Shown: positions 55,176 through 63,559, numbered from the stretch's first letter. The stretch is DNA of 64,000 nucleotides from Porphyromonadaceae bacterium UBA7203 (GCA_002490725.1 DKUN01000016.1:1-64000); one strand, 5' to 3'. A program made the numbers and translations. Notes: generated by a model not told the origin, from the letters alone.

Positions 55176-55925
55176 ATGTCTCAAATGACTGTTACCCTTA
55201 GGGTTTGGCGCCAGGCCGGCCCTAAAGAAAAAGGAGAATTCAAGAACTACACGGTGGAGACTGACACCGACACTTCGTTCCTTGAAACCCTCGACATTCT
55301 CAACGAACAGCTCGTCGAGAAAAAAGAGGAACCCATAGCTTTCGACAGCGACTGCCGCGAAGGCATCTGCGGCATGTGCTCGCTCTACATCAACGGACAC
55401 CCCCACGGCCCCGCTACCGGTGCAACCACCTGCCAGCTCTATATGCGTCGCTTCAAAAACGGCGAAACCATCACCGTTGAACCCTGGCGTTCGGCTGCGT
55501 TCCCCGTAATCAAAGACCTCATCGTTGACCGCAACGCTTTCGACAAGATTCAGCAGGCCGGCGGCTACGTCAGCTTCAACTGCGGCGGCGCTCAGGATGC
55601 CAACTGCCTCCCCATCTCCAAGGAAGCCGCCGACATGGCTATGGACTCCGCTACCTGCATCGGCTGCGGCGCATGTGTCGCTGCCTGCAAAAACGGCTCA
55701 GCCATGCTCTTTGTCAGCGCCAAGGTCAGCCAGTTCGCTCTGCTCCCCCAGGGTCAGGTCGAGCGTGCCCGCCGTGCCCGCAAGATGGTTGCAAAAATGG
55801 ACGAACTCGGCTTCGGCAACTGCACCAACACCGGTGCATGCGCAGCAGAATGCCCCAAAAACATCTCGCTGAGCAACATTGCCCGACTGAACCGCGAGTT
55901 CATCAAGGCAAAGTGCGCCGAATAA
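55176..55925 (+). CDS. frdB: Succinate dehydrogenase/fumarate reductase iron-sulfur subunit
   Basis: The electron-transfer subunit between FAD and heme. The 249-aa protein has the [2Fe-2S] cysteines CREGICGMCS and a later Cys in ATTCQLYM, and ferredoxin-type clusters CIGCGACVAACKN and CTNTGACAAECPKN. It lies 33 nt after frdA and ends the operon; a structured RNA region begins 47 nt downstream. Confidence 0.97.
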   Translation: MSQMTVTLRVWRQAGPKEKGEFKNYTVETDTDTSFLETLDILNEQLVEKKEEPIAFDSDCREGICGMCSLYINGHPHGPATGATTCQLYMRRFKNGETITVEPWRSAAFPVIKDLIVDRNAFDKIQQAGGYVSFNCGGAQDANCLPISKEAADMAMDSATCIGCGACVAACKNGSAMLFVSAKVSQFALLPQGQVERARRARKMVAKMDELGFGNCTNTGACAAECPKNISLSNIARLNREFIKAKCAE

Positions 55926-55971
55926 GCTAAACAATAATGGCCGGAGGGCCGTTATAACAGCACAACATACA

Positions 55972-56165
55972 TAGCCTCATCAGAGCAGATTGGGAAACTC
56001 TTCAAACCTTTTAGAAATCCCGAGACAAAGCTTAACGGATTGATGGCGGGCTCCACCCCCCTCGGGGGCGTGCCGAAAGGCACCAAGGCAGATTACAAAG
56101 ATCCGCGTAGCGCTCAAATCCTGTCATTCGGAGTTTCTTCCAAATCCTCTGATGAGGCTATTTTT
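55972..56165 (+). ncRNA. Candidate structured non-coding RNA (6S-like architecture) downstream of frdB
   Basis: TAGCCTCATCAGAG (55972-55985) pairs perfectly with CTCTGATGAGGCTA (56147-56160), which is followed by TTTTT. The helix continues inward: GATTGG and GAAACTC (55988-56000) pair with GAGTTTC and CCAAATC (56131-56146), giving about 27 pairs in total with small bulges. Inside, GGATTGA (56037-56043) can pair with TCAAATCC (56114-56121), leaving an asymmetric central bubble, and two hairpins lie near the apex: CCCCC/GGGGG and GTGCC-GAAA-GGCAC (56070-56083). Size and layout resemble 6S RNA, but no sequence match could be tested. No consensus promoter is visible in 55926-55971, so it could also be processed from frd mRNA and end it. 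Confidence 0.6.
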
Positions 56166-56176
56166 CAACCGCATCG

Positions 56177-56204
56177 ATGCCGGAGCCCCCAGGCCCCGGC
56201 ATTT
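56177..56204 (+). terminator. GC-rich hairpin after the structured RNA
   Basis: ATGCCGG pairs with CCCGGCAT around a C-rich loop and is followed by TTATATTT. It could be a second terminator. Confidence 0.5.
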
Positions 56205-56220
56205 ATATTTCCGCCAAGTC

Positions 56221-56251
56221 TTGCAGAAATGAGCTAAATTGGCTAATTTTG
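56221..56251 (+). promoter_or_regulatory. Promoter of the CDP-glycerol transferase-like gene
   Basis: TTG at 56221-56223, a 20-nt spacer and TAATTTTG at 56244-56251; leader of about 31 nt. Confidence 0.65.
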
Positions 56252-56288
56252 CCAATCGGAAGCTTCCACACTCGCTCCACCTGATTCA

Positions 56289-57578
56289 ATGCTTGAGTCT
56301 CTGAAACGCAAACTGCTGGCACAACCGCTTTTTTTCCGCAATCTGAGGCGGGCGCAGCGCGTTGCCTGGAAAGTGAAGGCGTCGACATACCGCCGGCGTC
56401 GCGAAGCGTTGCGCCGGCGCATTTACGGCCGCGACACCGCCGCCGAACCGATAAGGGTGCTGTTTTTTGTAACAAACATGGCACTATGGAAATATCGCGA
56501 ACTGGCCGGCCTACTCAACCGCCACCCCCGCTTTCACCCGATTATTGCGCCATTCTATACCCCTAAAACCGACCTCGCCATTATGCGCCGCAACCGCGAG
56601 GCCATCAAAGCATACGCTGAAGCCAATTCACTCGACTACGCCGACAGCTATGACTTCGAAAACAACTCCTACCTCAACCTGACCTCACTGCGCCCCGACC
56701 TGGTCAGCTACTCGCAACCTTACGACTACGGCCACCGAAGCTGCCGCATCGACGCATTCAAGAAGGACTCACTCTTTTTCTACACTCCTTATGGTGCCCC
56801 GGTAGCCGAAGGAAAGCAATTTCGCGACACCTATCTGCTCAACGTCGCTGCCTTCATCTTCGTCGGCTCGCCGATTGAAAATGAAGTGTTCATGAAAAGC
56901 ATGCCCGCCAACACCGAGTCGCTGATCATTACCGGCTCGGAGATTTTCAACCTGATCAGCAACGCCGATGCGGGCAAATCGCCATGGCCTGACAACGGGT
57001 TGAAGCGCGTTATCTGGGCCCCCCACCACTCCATTGACGACCACAACTCATTTGCCTCCTCGCATTTCGAACGCCTGGCTCAAGCCATGCTCGACATGGT
57101 CGACAGCCACTCCGACACCATAGAGTTCGCCTTTAAGCCCCACCCGATACTGCGCACCCGCCTTTATGAAAAGTGGGGCCCGGAACGCACCGACGCCTAC
57201 TACCGCGAATGGATCCGCCGGCCCAACACCTTCCTGGCCGACGGCGAATACACCGAACTGTTCGCATTTTCCGACGCAATGATTCACGACTGCTCGTCGT
57301 TTGCCGCCGAATATCTCTACACCGGCAATCCGGTTCTCTACATCACCGACAGCGACCAACCCGGAGTGGCCCTCGGAAATGACTACGGGCGCCAATGCTT
57401 CAAGCTCCACTACCACGGATTTTCGGTCGAGGATATCGAATCTTTCCTTGACCTCACCGTAATTGGTGGCAAAGACAAACTCAAACCCGCGCGCCACCTC
57501 TTCCTCGATTTGCAGCTCACGCCTCCCGGCGAAACCACCCCCGGAAAAAATATGCTCGACTCGCTGTCACAAAAATGA
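56289..57578 (+). CDS. CDP-glycerol glycerophosphotransferase family protein
   Basis: A 429-aa protein with a basic N-terminus and a GT-B-like C-terminal half typical of the CDP-glycerol:poly(glycerophosphate) family: IWAPHHSIDDHNSF, FKPHPILR and MIHDCSSFAAEYLYTGNPVLYI. In Gram-positives these make teichoic acids; in Bacteroidetes such proteins are usually found with capsule or surface glycan genes. Substrate unknown. It has its own promoter, and glycosyltransferases lie 2-3 kb downstream. Confidence 0.85.
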   Translation: MLESLKRKLLAQPLFFRNLRRAQRVAWKVKASTYRRRREALRRRIYGRDTAAEPIRVLFFVTNMALWKYRELAGLLNRHPRFHPIIAPFYTPKTDLAIMRRNREAIKAYAEANSLDYADSYDFENNSYLNLTSLRPDLVSYSQPYDYGHRSCRIDAFKKDSLFFYTPYGAPVAEGKQFRDTYLLNVAAFIFVGSPIENEVFMKSMPANTESLIITGSEIFNLISNADAGKSPWPDNGLKRVIWAPHHSIDDHNSFASSHFERLAQAMLDMVDSHSDTIEFAFKPHPILRTRLYEKWGPERTDAYYREWIRRPNTFLADGEYTELFAFSDAMIHDCSSFAAEYLYTGNPVLYITDSDQPGVALGNDYGRQCFKLHYHGFSVEDIESFLDLTVIGGKDKLKPARHLFLDLQLTPPGETTPGKNMLDSLSQK

Positions 57579-57594
57579 CGCTCGTGCGTCTTTA
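57573..57594 (+). terminator. Weak terminator overlapping the stop codon
   Basis: GACGC-TCGT-GCGTC followed by TTTAT. The stem has only 5 bp. Confidence 0.3.
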
Positions 57595-57600
57595 TGACAG

Positions 57601-58086
57601 ATGAACACCTCAGAAGAAATATTCCGCGAGCGCTTTCTGCCGCTCTACCCACGGCTCTTCGCTGCCGCCAATGCGATTCTCGGCAATCGCGACGACGCGG
57701 CCGACGCTGTTCAGGACGCAATGGTAAAAATCTGGAACCGCGCCAACGAACTGCAAGCGATAGCCTCGCCCATAGGATTCGCTCTCCAATTAGTGAAAAC
57801 CTCGGCCATCGATATTTTGCGGCAACGCAGGCTTAACGCCGTAAAGCAACCCGACTTTGTCGAACCCGCCGCCGAACCCGCCGCCGAACCCGACACATCC
57901 GACTTCATGCGCCGCGCCATCGCAACCCTGCCGGCCGGCCAGCAGGAAGCCATCAGGCTCAGCGCCTTCGCAGGCATGGATTCCGACGACATTGCCGAAA
58001 CCATGGGTCTGAGTAAGGTCAACGTGCGACAGCTGCTGTCGCGCGGACGCCGAAAACTTCGTGAAATCTACCAAAAAAACATGTGA
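57601..58086 (+). CDS. ECF-type RNA polymerase sigma factor
   Basis: A 161-aa sigma-70 family protein with region 2 (NAILGNRDDAADAVQDAMVKIWN) and region 4 (LPAGQQEAIRLSAFAGMDSDDIAETMGLSKVNVRQLLSRGRRKL); no regions 1 or 3. A short Pro/Ala/Glu linker with the repeat AAEPAAEP joins them. It overlaps or abuts a small membrane protein gene, then two DUF4252 genes, a familiar Bacteroidales module in which the next gene acts as anti-sigma factor. No consensus primary promoter is visible upstream. Confidence 0.93.
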   Translation: MNTSEEIFRERFLPLYPRLFAAANAILGNRDDAADAVQDAMVKIWNRANELQAIASPIGFALQLVKTSAIDILRQRRLNAVKQPDFVEPAAEPAAEPDTSDFMRRAIATLPAGQQEAIRLSAFAGMDSDDIAETMGLSKVNVRQLLSRGRRKLREIYQKNM

Positions 58087-58091
58087 ACGCC

Positions 58092-58526
58092 ATGACAGAA
58101 AAAGAACTCAAACAATATCTTGAAGCATTCTACGCAGGCGAATCCACTACCGAAATGGAACGCGCCCTGACCGATTACTTCCTCTCCGCAACCGAAGTAC
58201 CCGCCGAACTGCAGGCCGACGCCGCAATGTTTCGCGCCATGGGCCGGATTGAAAGCGACGTGCCCGCCGACCTCGAACGCCGAATCATCGATGCTACCGT
58301 CAACCGCGCCCCGAAACGCATATTCCGCCGAACGCTCCCCTTCGGACTGGCCACCGCGGCTGCCGCAGCACTGCTGCTGGTGACGCTCCACAACGCCGAA
58401 CCCGCTGCCTCGCCCTACCGCGAGGTAACCGACCCCGAAGAAGCCGGAGCGATAGCCATGCAGGTATGCGAGAAACTCCAGAACACAGTCAACAAACTAA
58501 CAATCCTTAACAACCTTCCCATATGA
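58092..58526 (+). CDS. Putative anti-sigma factor, single-pass membrane protein
   Basis: A 144-aa protein (ATG 58092; an alternative GTG at 58083 overlaps the sigma stop). The N-terminal 75 residues are acidic and helical (EKELKQYLEAFYAGESTTEMERALTDYF), as in cytoplasmic anti-sigma domains. One transmembrane helix follows near 80-97 (LPFGLATAAAAALLLVTL), then about 45 periplasmic residues. No sequence family is certain; the role is inferred from position behind an ECF sigma gene and from topology. It overlaps the next gene by 4 nt. Confidence 0.7.
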   Translation: MTEKELKQYLEAFYAGESTTEMERALTDYFLSATEVPAELQADAAMFRAMGRIESDVPADLERRIIDATVNRAPKRIFRRTLPFGLATAAAAALLLVTLHNAEPAASPYREVTDPEEAGAIAMQVCEKLQNTVNKLTILNNLPI

Positions 58527-59005
58527 AACACTCAATCCTGAAAATCACGCTATTGCTCTGCTGCATGCTCGCAGTGACAAGCGCTCGCGCCAAAGATTCG
58601 TTCGCAACGGTGAAACAACACCCCTCAGTCGAGTCAGTCCACATCAACCGGTTCATGATGTCGGTAATGCGCAGTGCGGTTAAGATGTCGGGCGACAAGG
58701 ACGCCATCAACGCCATGCGTGGCATCAAGGCCATTGACATAATAGAATGCGATAAGCGGTCGGCTATCCCCGAAGTCAAAGCCCGGGTACACAAGGCCAT
58801 CGAAACAGACAAATACCAGCTCCTGCTCGAAAGCAGAGAGAAAGACGAACACGTAATAATCTACAGCCTGTCTGACAGCAAATCAAAAAACAAAAGTCTG
58901 ATCAAAGACCCCGTCATTGAAGTCTCCGAACCCGGTGAATACTGCCTGCTGATTATCAAAGGTACAATCGACCCCACCACATTCAATACAAAAAAACTGA
59001 AATAA
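58523..59005 (+). CDS. DUF4252 secreted protein, copy 1
   Basis: A 160-aa exported protein with signal peptide (LLLCCMLAVTSARAK). It matches DUF4252: HPSVESVHINRFMM, an AMRGIKAIDIIECD segment, and a C-terminal EPGEYCLLIIKGTID. The function is unknown. The last residues are basic (NTKKLK). It is a paralogue of the next gene, with the same layout. Confidence 0.85.
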   Translation: MKHSILKITLLLCCMLAVTSARAKDSFATVKQHPSVESVHINRFMMSVMRSAVKMSGDKDAINAMRGIKAIDIIECDKRSAIPEVKARVHKAIETDKYQLLLESREKDEHVIIYSLSDSKSKNKSLIKDPVIEVSEPGEYCLLIIKGTIDPTTFNTKKLK

Positions 59006-59023
59006 CCCCCCACGATTACGATT

Positions 59024-59500
59024 ATGAAAATTTTACTTGTCAAACTCACCGTCGCAGCTGCCGCGCTGCTGGTTTCAGCCACCTGCCACGCACAGAAAAT
59101 ATTCAATTCTCTCGCCGATAACCCCAATGTAGAGTCCGTTTTTGTCGGCAAAGCCATGATGAACATGGGCATCAACATGCTCGGCGATGACAAAGACTCA
59201 CAAGACATCTACAATGCCGTAAATGAAATCGAGTCAATCGAAATTATAAGTTGCGAAGTTCCCAAAGAAATTGCTAAAATCAAGTCGCAGGCAGCCAAAA
59301 TCCTTGCTAAACTCAAACTCCAGACCCTGCTCGAAACAAAGGAGGACGGCGAAACCGTAGTCATCTACGGCCATACTCCCGCCAACGGTGAAACCATCTC
59401 CGACATGGTCATCGAAACGACCGAAAAGAATGAATATAACCTGATTCACATCAAGGGAAAAATAAACGTCAAAGCGCTCACTTCTAACCAAAAAAAATAG
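59024..59500 (+). CDS. DUF4252 secreted protein, copy 2
   Basis: A 158-aa exported protein with signal peptide (LTVAAAALLVSATCHAQ). The segments NPNVESVFVGKAMMNMG, EIESIEIISCE, LLETKEDGETVVIYG and NEYNLIHIKGKINV align by eye with copy 1, so the pair arose by tandem duplication. The function is unknown; both are probably targets or partners of the ECF sigma system upstream. Confidence 0.85.
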   Translation: MKILLVKLTVAAAALLVSATCHAQKIFNSLADNPNVESVFVGKAMMNMGINMLGDDKDSQDIYNAVNEIESIEIISCEVPKEIAKIKSQAAKILAKLKLQTLLETKEDGETVVIYGHTPANGETISDMVIETTEKNEYNLIHIKGKINVKALTSNQKK

Positions 59501-59520
59501 AATATCTCGCAATTTTTCGC

Positions 59521-59528
59521 TACATTTG
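59521..59528 (+). promoter_or_regulatory. Possible -7 box directly before the glycosyltransferase gene
   Basis: TACATTTG fits TAnnTTTG and lies 6 nt from the ATG at 59535, the same spacing as at parC. No clear TTTG is found upstream. Confidence 0.4.
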
Positions 59529-59534
59529 CGCTTA

Positions 59535-60668
59535 ATGATGAGCAGCGCGCCGAAAATATTGCTCCTCGGAGACTACAGCAACTGCCACCGCACCCTGGCC
59601 ACAGGGCTGCGGCGGCTTGGCTGCGACGTTACCCAGGCATCGGCCGGCTGCTCATGGATGAACATAGACCGCCAGGTCGACATTAGCCGACGTCCCGGCA
59701 AACTCGGCGGCATGCGGCTCTACGGGCGCCTGCTCTGGGGCGACCTGCGCCATTTGTTGCGCGGATTTGACATCGTGGCGCTCCACGACCTCAATTTCGT
59801 CGAGCTCCGCCCCGAGCGCCTGCGCCCGCTGTTTCGCCGGCTCAAAGAGCGCAACGGCAGCGTGTTTCTGACGGCAATGAGCACCGATATCGCATTTCTC
59901 GACATGCTCGAGGCCGATGACTCTCCGCTGCGCTATAGCGAATGGTTTGTCGACGGCCGACCCGCCCGCCACATGCTTGCCAACCGCAAAGAATGGGACG
60001 CATGGCATCGCGAACCGCTCGCCGGCTACCAGCGCGAGGCGCTCGACAGCCTCGACGGCGCGGTTTCTGTGCTCTATGAATATCAGCTCGCCATGGAGCG
60101 AGCTCTCGGCGCAGACCGTGCAGCTTATGGCGGCATACCCGTCGACACATCGCTCTTCGCCCCCGTGACCCTGCCCGACAGGCCCGAAAAAGTCAAGCTC
60201 TTCCTTGGCCGTGACCGAAACCGGAAGCTGCTAAAGGGCTCAGACCTGCTTGAAACTGCTGCCGACCGCGTGGTCAGGGAACTTGACGGACGCGCCGAAC
60301 TGCGCATAGTCGAAAACCTGCCGTTTGCAGAATTCATAGGCCACCTTCGCAACGCTCACGTGGTTCTCGACCAGATATACAGCTACACGCCCGCAACTAC
60401 GGCCCTCATGGCCATGGCCTACGGGCTCAACACCGTCAGCGGTGCCGAACCCGAGTTCTATGACTTCATCGGCGAGCATGACAACCGTCCCGTTATCAAT
60501 GCCCCGATAGAACTCGACGAACTGACCGAAACGCTGCGGCGTGTGGTTCTCGACCCCGAAAGCATTGCAGAGCGGGGTCGCCGCTCCCGCGAGTTCGTAA
60601 TGAAACATAACGACGTCGACGTCGTGGCCCGCCGCTTCCTCGACTTCTGGCTCAGTAAAATCCGATAG
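59535..60668 (+). CDS. Glycosyltransferase, GT-B type (family 1/4-like)
   Basis: A 377-aa protein from the ATG at 59535 (a TTG at 59526 would place the start inside the promoter box). The N-terminal domain starts ILLLGDYSNCHRTLATGLRRLG, with a nucleotide-sugar domain containing KVKLFLGRDRNRKLLKGSD, VVLDQIYSYTPATTALMAMAYG and a terminal ...AERGRRSREFVMKHNDVDVVARRFLDFW. This resembles glycosyltransferases of cell-surface polysaccharide synthesis. Donor and acceptor are unknown. It is followed after 4 nt by a GT2-like gene. Confidence 0.8.
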   Translation: MMSSAPKILLLGDYSNCHRTLATGLRRLGCDVTQASAGCSWMNIDRQVDISRRPGKLGGMRLYGRLLWGDLRHLLRGFDIVALHDLNFVELRPERLRPLFRRLKERNGSVFLTAMSTDIAFLDMLEADDSPLRYSEWFVDGRPARHMLANRKEWDAWHREPLAGYQREALDSLDGAVSVLYEYQLAMERALGADRAAYGGIPVDTSLFAPVTLPDRPEKVKLFLGRDRNRKLLKGSDLLETAADRVVRELDGRAELRIVENLPFAEFIGHLRNAHVVLDQIYSYTPATTALMAMAYGLNTVSGAEPEFYDFIGEHDNRPVINAPIELDELTETLRRVVLDPESIAERGRRSREFVMKHNDVDVVARRFLDFWLSKIR

Positions 60669-60672
60669 CATC

Positions 60673-61491
60673 ATGCTCACCATAGACCTTGCCATAGCCA
60701 CATGCCGCCCCGACGGCGCCGCCAGAGTAGCCGGAATGCTCCTGCCGCCGCTACCCGGGGTGCGCTACGTCGTGTCGTGGCAGGACCACGCCGACTCACC
60801 CCTGCCACCGGCCCTGGCCGTGCGCTCAGACGTAGCTGTTTATCGTTTCGGCGAGTCCGGCCAGTCGCTCAACCGCAACAACGCCATTGAGCACTGCACA
60901 TCTGACATCATAGTCATGGCCGACGACGATGTGACCTACCGGGCCGACTCTCTCCGCGAACTGGCCCGCTTCTATGAAACCCGGCCAGAAGCCGACTTTG
61001 TAACCTTCAGGACCGAACGTCACGGTGCGCCCGACTACCCCGCCGATGCATGCCGACTCACACAGCGCCTGCCCAGAAACTTCCACGTAGCATGCTTCGA
61101 ACTGTCGTTTCGCCGATCAACGGCCGGCCATCTGCGGTGCTGCCCTGAACTCGGCCTCAACTCCCGTCGCTTTCATGGCGGAGAAGACGAAGTTTTGCTG
61201 CTCACGGCCATCAAACGCGGTCTGAACTGCCAGTTCGCCCCGATTACACTTGGCGAACACCCCCACCCCTCAACCGGCACCAAATCGACATTTACACCAT
61301 GTAACCTTATGGCTATGGGGTGCGTGTCGGCCCTCCTGTTCCCGTCAACAGCCTTCCTGCGCGTGCCGCTCAAGGCACTCCGCATCAGCCGTGCGGGCCG
61401 TTCACCGCTGCTTCGCGCGCTCTTCTACCTCAGTCGGGGCGCGCTGTCGGCCCAACCCATGCGCCGACGCAACAAGGCATACATGTGGTAG
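60673..61491 (+). CDS. Glycosyltransferase family 2-like protein
   Basis: A 272-aa protein with a GT-A pattern: AIATCRPDGAARVAGM, QSLNRNNAIEHCTSDIIVMADDDV (DDD metal site) and GLNSRRFHGGEDEVLLL (acceptor-side acidic motif). A hydrophobic C-terminal part is followed by a basic end (MRRRNKAYMW). It is probably co-transcribed with the preceding glycosyltransferase. Substrate unknown. Confidence 0.8.
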   Translation: MLTIDLAIATCRPDGAARVAGMLLPPLPGVRYVVSWQDHADSPLPPALAVRSDVAVYRFGESGQSLNRNNAIEHCTSDIIVMADDDVTYRADSLRELARFYETRPEADFVTFRTERHGAPDYPADACRLTQRLPRNFHVACFELSFRRSTAGHLRCCPELGLNSRRFHGGEDEVLLLTAIKRGLNCQFAPITLGEHPHPSTGTKSTFTPCNLMAMGCVSALLFPSTAFLRVPLKALRISRAGRSPLLRALFYLSRGALSAQPMRRRNKAYMW

Positions 61492-61548
61492 TCGCCAACA
61501 CACACATAACTCCGCTAAATACTTCAACCAACATAAACCCTTACAAGC

Positions 61549-61950
61549 ATGAAACAATGCCCTTATTGCAAAACGCTGCACTCAGACGACATGCACTTTT
61601 GCCCTCAATGTGGCGCAGCGCTCGTTAACACTCCGGCCAACGGCACAACCCCTCCTCCCTACGGCTATCAGTACCCCGCATACAATAACGACGCATTCGC
61701 TCCTTCAGGCCCCTCGGGAAAATGCCGCGGCGTGGCGGCCCTGCTCGCCATTTTCTTAGGACAGCTGGGCATACAATACTTTTATCTCGGCAAGGTAGGC
61801 GGCGGACTGCTGTCAATACTGCTGTCGGTATGCACATGCGGCATCTGGGGCTTAGTTTCACTGGTTCAGGGTGTCTACATGCTCTGCATGACCAACGAAG
61901 ACTTCGAGAATAAATACGTCAGGAATCCATCGGCATTCCCCCTGTTTTAA
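61549..61950 (+). CDS. Zinc-ribbon and TM2 domain protein
   Basis: A 133-aa protein with an N-terminal zinc ribbon (CPYCKTLHSDDMHFCPQC, CxxC-CxxC), a Pro/Tyr-rich linker, and a TM2 domain (GVAALLAIFLGQLGIQYFYLGKVGGG, then CGIWGLVSLVQGVYML). TM2 proteins are small membrane proteins of unknown function. A terminator follows. Confidence 0.9.
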   Translation: MKQCPYCKTLHSDDMHFCPQCGAALVNTPANGTTPPPYGYQYPAYNNDAFAPSGPSGKCRGVAALLAIFLGQLGIQYFYLGKVGGGLLSILLSVCTCGIWGLVSLVQGVYMLCMTNEDFENKYVRNPSAFPLF

Positions 61951-61983
61951 CCGACAATAGCGAAACTCTGACTTCTACAAACA

Positions 61984-62018
61984 ATAAGCCCGGGCACTTT
62001 CGTCCGGGCTGCTATTCG
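61984..62018. terminator. Terminator between the TM2 and UspA genes
   Basis: AGCCCGG...CCGGGCT hairpin with a loop of about 9 nt (GCACTTTCGT), followed by GCTATTCGTT; the T-tract is weak. It lies between two convergent genes. Confidence 0.6.
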
Positions 62019-62046
62019 TTATATATATGTGCTTTTACGGCTGCGT

Positions 62047-63183
62047 TCAGACCGGTATGACAAGCAGGGGGACATCGGCATGAAACAGCAAACGATGGGC
62101 CGCTCCGGGATTGAACAGACGCGCAAATATGTTCTTTTTGCGGCTGGGCACGACCACCAGGTCCATTTCAGCCACATCAAGATCGGCTTTTGACTTGTCA
62201 TGTTCAACAAGGCTGAACTGATAATGCGGGAAGTGTTCGGCGCAATATTCCTGCAATGCGCGACGCGCCGCATCGTTGGTAGGCTTCGAATACTTGACGT
62301 TAGGCATGCATATCACCTTAACAGCAAGCGGCTTATCGGCCGGCATGAGCCTGTTAACGGCATCAAAGGCAAGGAAGTCTTCCTGCTCAAGGTGTGAAAG
62401 CAGCGCAATGCGATCAACCGACTCGAGCGAACGCATGACCGGCTTGCTCCCGTGGCCACACTCGGGCACGGTCAGCGCCTGAATCCGGCAGCTGTCAAGC
62501 ACTTCGGCCGTGATGCTGCCGGCCATGTCGAGAGCCTTTTTCTCCGACCTGCGCGACCCCATGACCAAAAGCCTGACCTCGCGATGCTCCTTGACATACT
62601 GACCGATACACTCCTCGGGCACTCCCTCGAGCAACGCAGTCGACGACTTGACTGCCGGAAGTTCGCCGCGCTTGATTTCGTCGCGAAGCTGCTGCTCGAG
62701 TTGCAACATCTGCTGGCGGGCCTGTCTGGCAATGACAACCGAAACTTCAACGTCTTCGACGTCGGCATCGGTATTGTCGAACGTGAGCGAATCGCCCATC
62801 GACATGAGCGGATTGGAATGCGGCACCAGAAACGAATGAAGCAAAACGACTTTCGCCCCGTTACGGGCAGCTATCGAGAAAGCAAGGCGCGCGGCATTGA
62901 GCGACTTTTCAGTAAAGTCGACCGGCACGAGGATTGTATGGGACTGGCGCGAGACATTGTCGTCGCTCTCTACCGCAAAAATTTCCGGATTTTCAATTAT
63001 TCGCAGCGCAAGCGAAAGGTCGCTCTCGGCAATGCGCACTCTGACTCCGGCAGACATAACCGGGGCAGCGAGATTAACGTTCTGCAGGGTTGCGTTGACG
63101 CCCTCGCGCTCAAGCAGCTGCTTGAGTCGAACTGCGCGTTCATAGGTATGAATCGCTACGGTTATAAGTCGGTCAGTTTCCAC
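62047..63183 (-). CDS. Universal stress protein with an N-terminal DUF2007-like module
   Basis: A 378-aa cytoplasmic protein. Residues 1-70 resemble the DUF2007 signal-transduction-like domain (ITVAIHTYERAVRLKQLLEREG). A UspA domain follows from about residue 85 (ILVPVDFTEKSLNAARLAFSIA ... LLVMGSRR, with the family nucleotide-loop G-S), and the remainder (about 245-378) looks like a second, degenerate Usp domain. ATP-binding is uncertain because the canonical GxGxxG is changed. It follows an HTH gene by 45 nt. Confidence 0.8.
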   Translation of the reverse strand: METDRLITVAIHTYERAVRLKQLLEREGVNATLQNVNLAAPVMSAGVRVRIAESDLSLALRIIENPEIFAVESDDNVSRQSHTILVPVDFTEKSLNAARLAFSIAARNGAKVVLLHSFLVPHSNPLMSMGDSLTFDNTDADVEDVEVSVVIARQARQQMLQLEQQLRDEIKRGELPAVKSSTALLEGVPEECIGQYVKEHREVRLLVMGSRRSEKKALDMAGSITAEVLDSCRIQALTVPECGHGSKPVMRSLESVDRIALLSHLEQEDFLAFDAVNRLMPADKPLAVKVICMPNVKYSKPTNDAARRALQEYCAEHFPHYQFSLVEHDKSKADLDVAEMDLVVVPSRKKNIFARLFNPGAAHRLLFHADVPLLVIPV

Positions 63184-63233
63184 GGAATTAGAGTAATAAA
63201 GATAAAGAAGAGAGGAGAAGGAGTTACTCGGGT

Positions 63234-63488
63234 TTATTTTTCCTGTTCTGCAAGAATTTCAAGAGCCATATCGTAGATGGTGGTATCGTCGAGAACCACG
63301 ATGCCCCCGTCGGGACCCGGTTCGATATGAACACCGAGGTTCTTGCCGAACTCGTAGTTGGTGCCGCCAAAATAGTTGCGGACGGTCTGTACAGTGATGT
63401 TAAGTTTATCGGCGATGCGGTGCATTGAACCGTCAGGCAGGCTGTCCTTGAGTTGGCGCAGCTCGTTGAAGGTGATTGTCTTGCTCAT
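63234..63488 (-). CDS. Small HTH DNA-binding protein conserved in Bacteroidales
   Basis: An 84-aa protein with a likely helix-turn-helix (DGSMHRIADKLNITVQTVRNYF) and a C-terminal half with EPGPDGGIVVLDDTTIYDMALEIL. I recognise the family as small DNA-binding proteins of Bacteroidales; the target is unknown. The gene has its own promoter and probably leads the operon with the Usp gene downstream. Confidence 0.8.
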   Translation of the reverse strand: MSKTITFNELRQLKDSLPDGSMHRIADKLNITVQTVRNYFGGTNYEFGKNLGVHIEPGPDGGIVVLDDTTIYDMALEILAEQEK

Positions 63489-63528
63489 AATAGTAACGGT
63501 TTGGTTAAAGGGTGTTAGTTATCTGTCG

Positions 63529-63559
63529 TAAAGTTAGGAATAATATCCTATGAAACAAA
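63529..63559 (-). promoter_or_regulatory. Promoter of the HTH-Usp operon
   Basis: TTTG (complement of 63556-63559), a 19-nt spacer and TAACTTTA (complement of 63529-63536), one mismatch from consensus. Leader of about 35 nt. Confidence 0.6.

Noticed and set aside
56040..56237. 65-aa frame inside the structured RNA region
   Set aside because: Low-complexity peptide without motif; the base pairing of the region explains its sequence better.
55926..56288. RNase P, tmRNA or SRP RNA as identity of the structured RNA
   Set aside because: None of the universally conserved sequence blocks (for example a tRNA-like end with CCA, the P4 core, or the SRP Alu/GGAAG elements) is visible.
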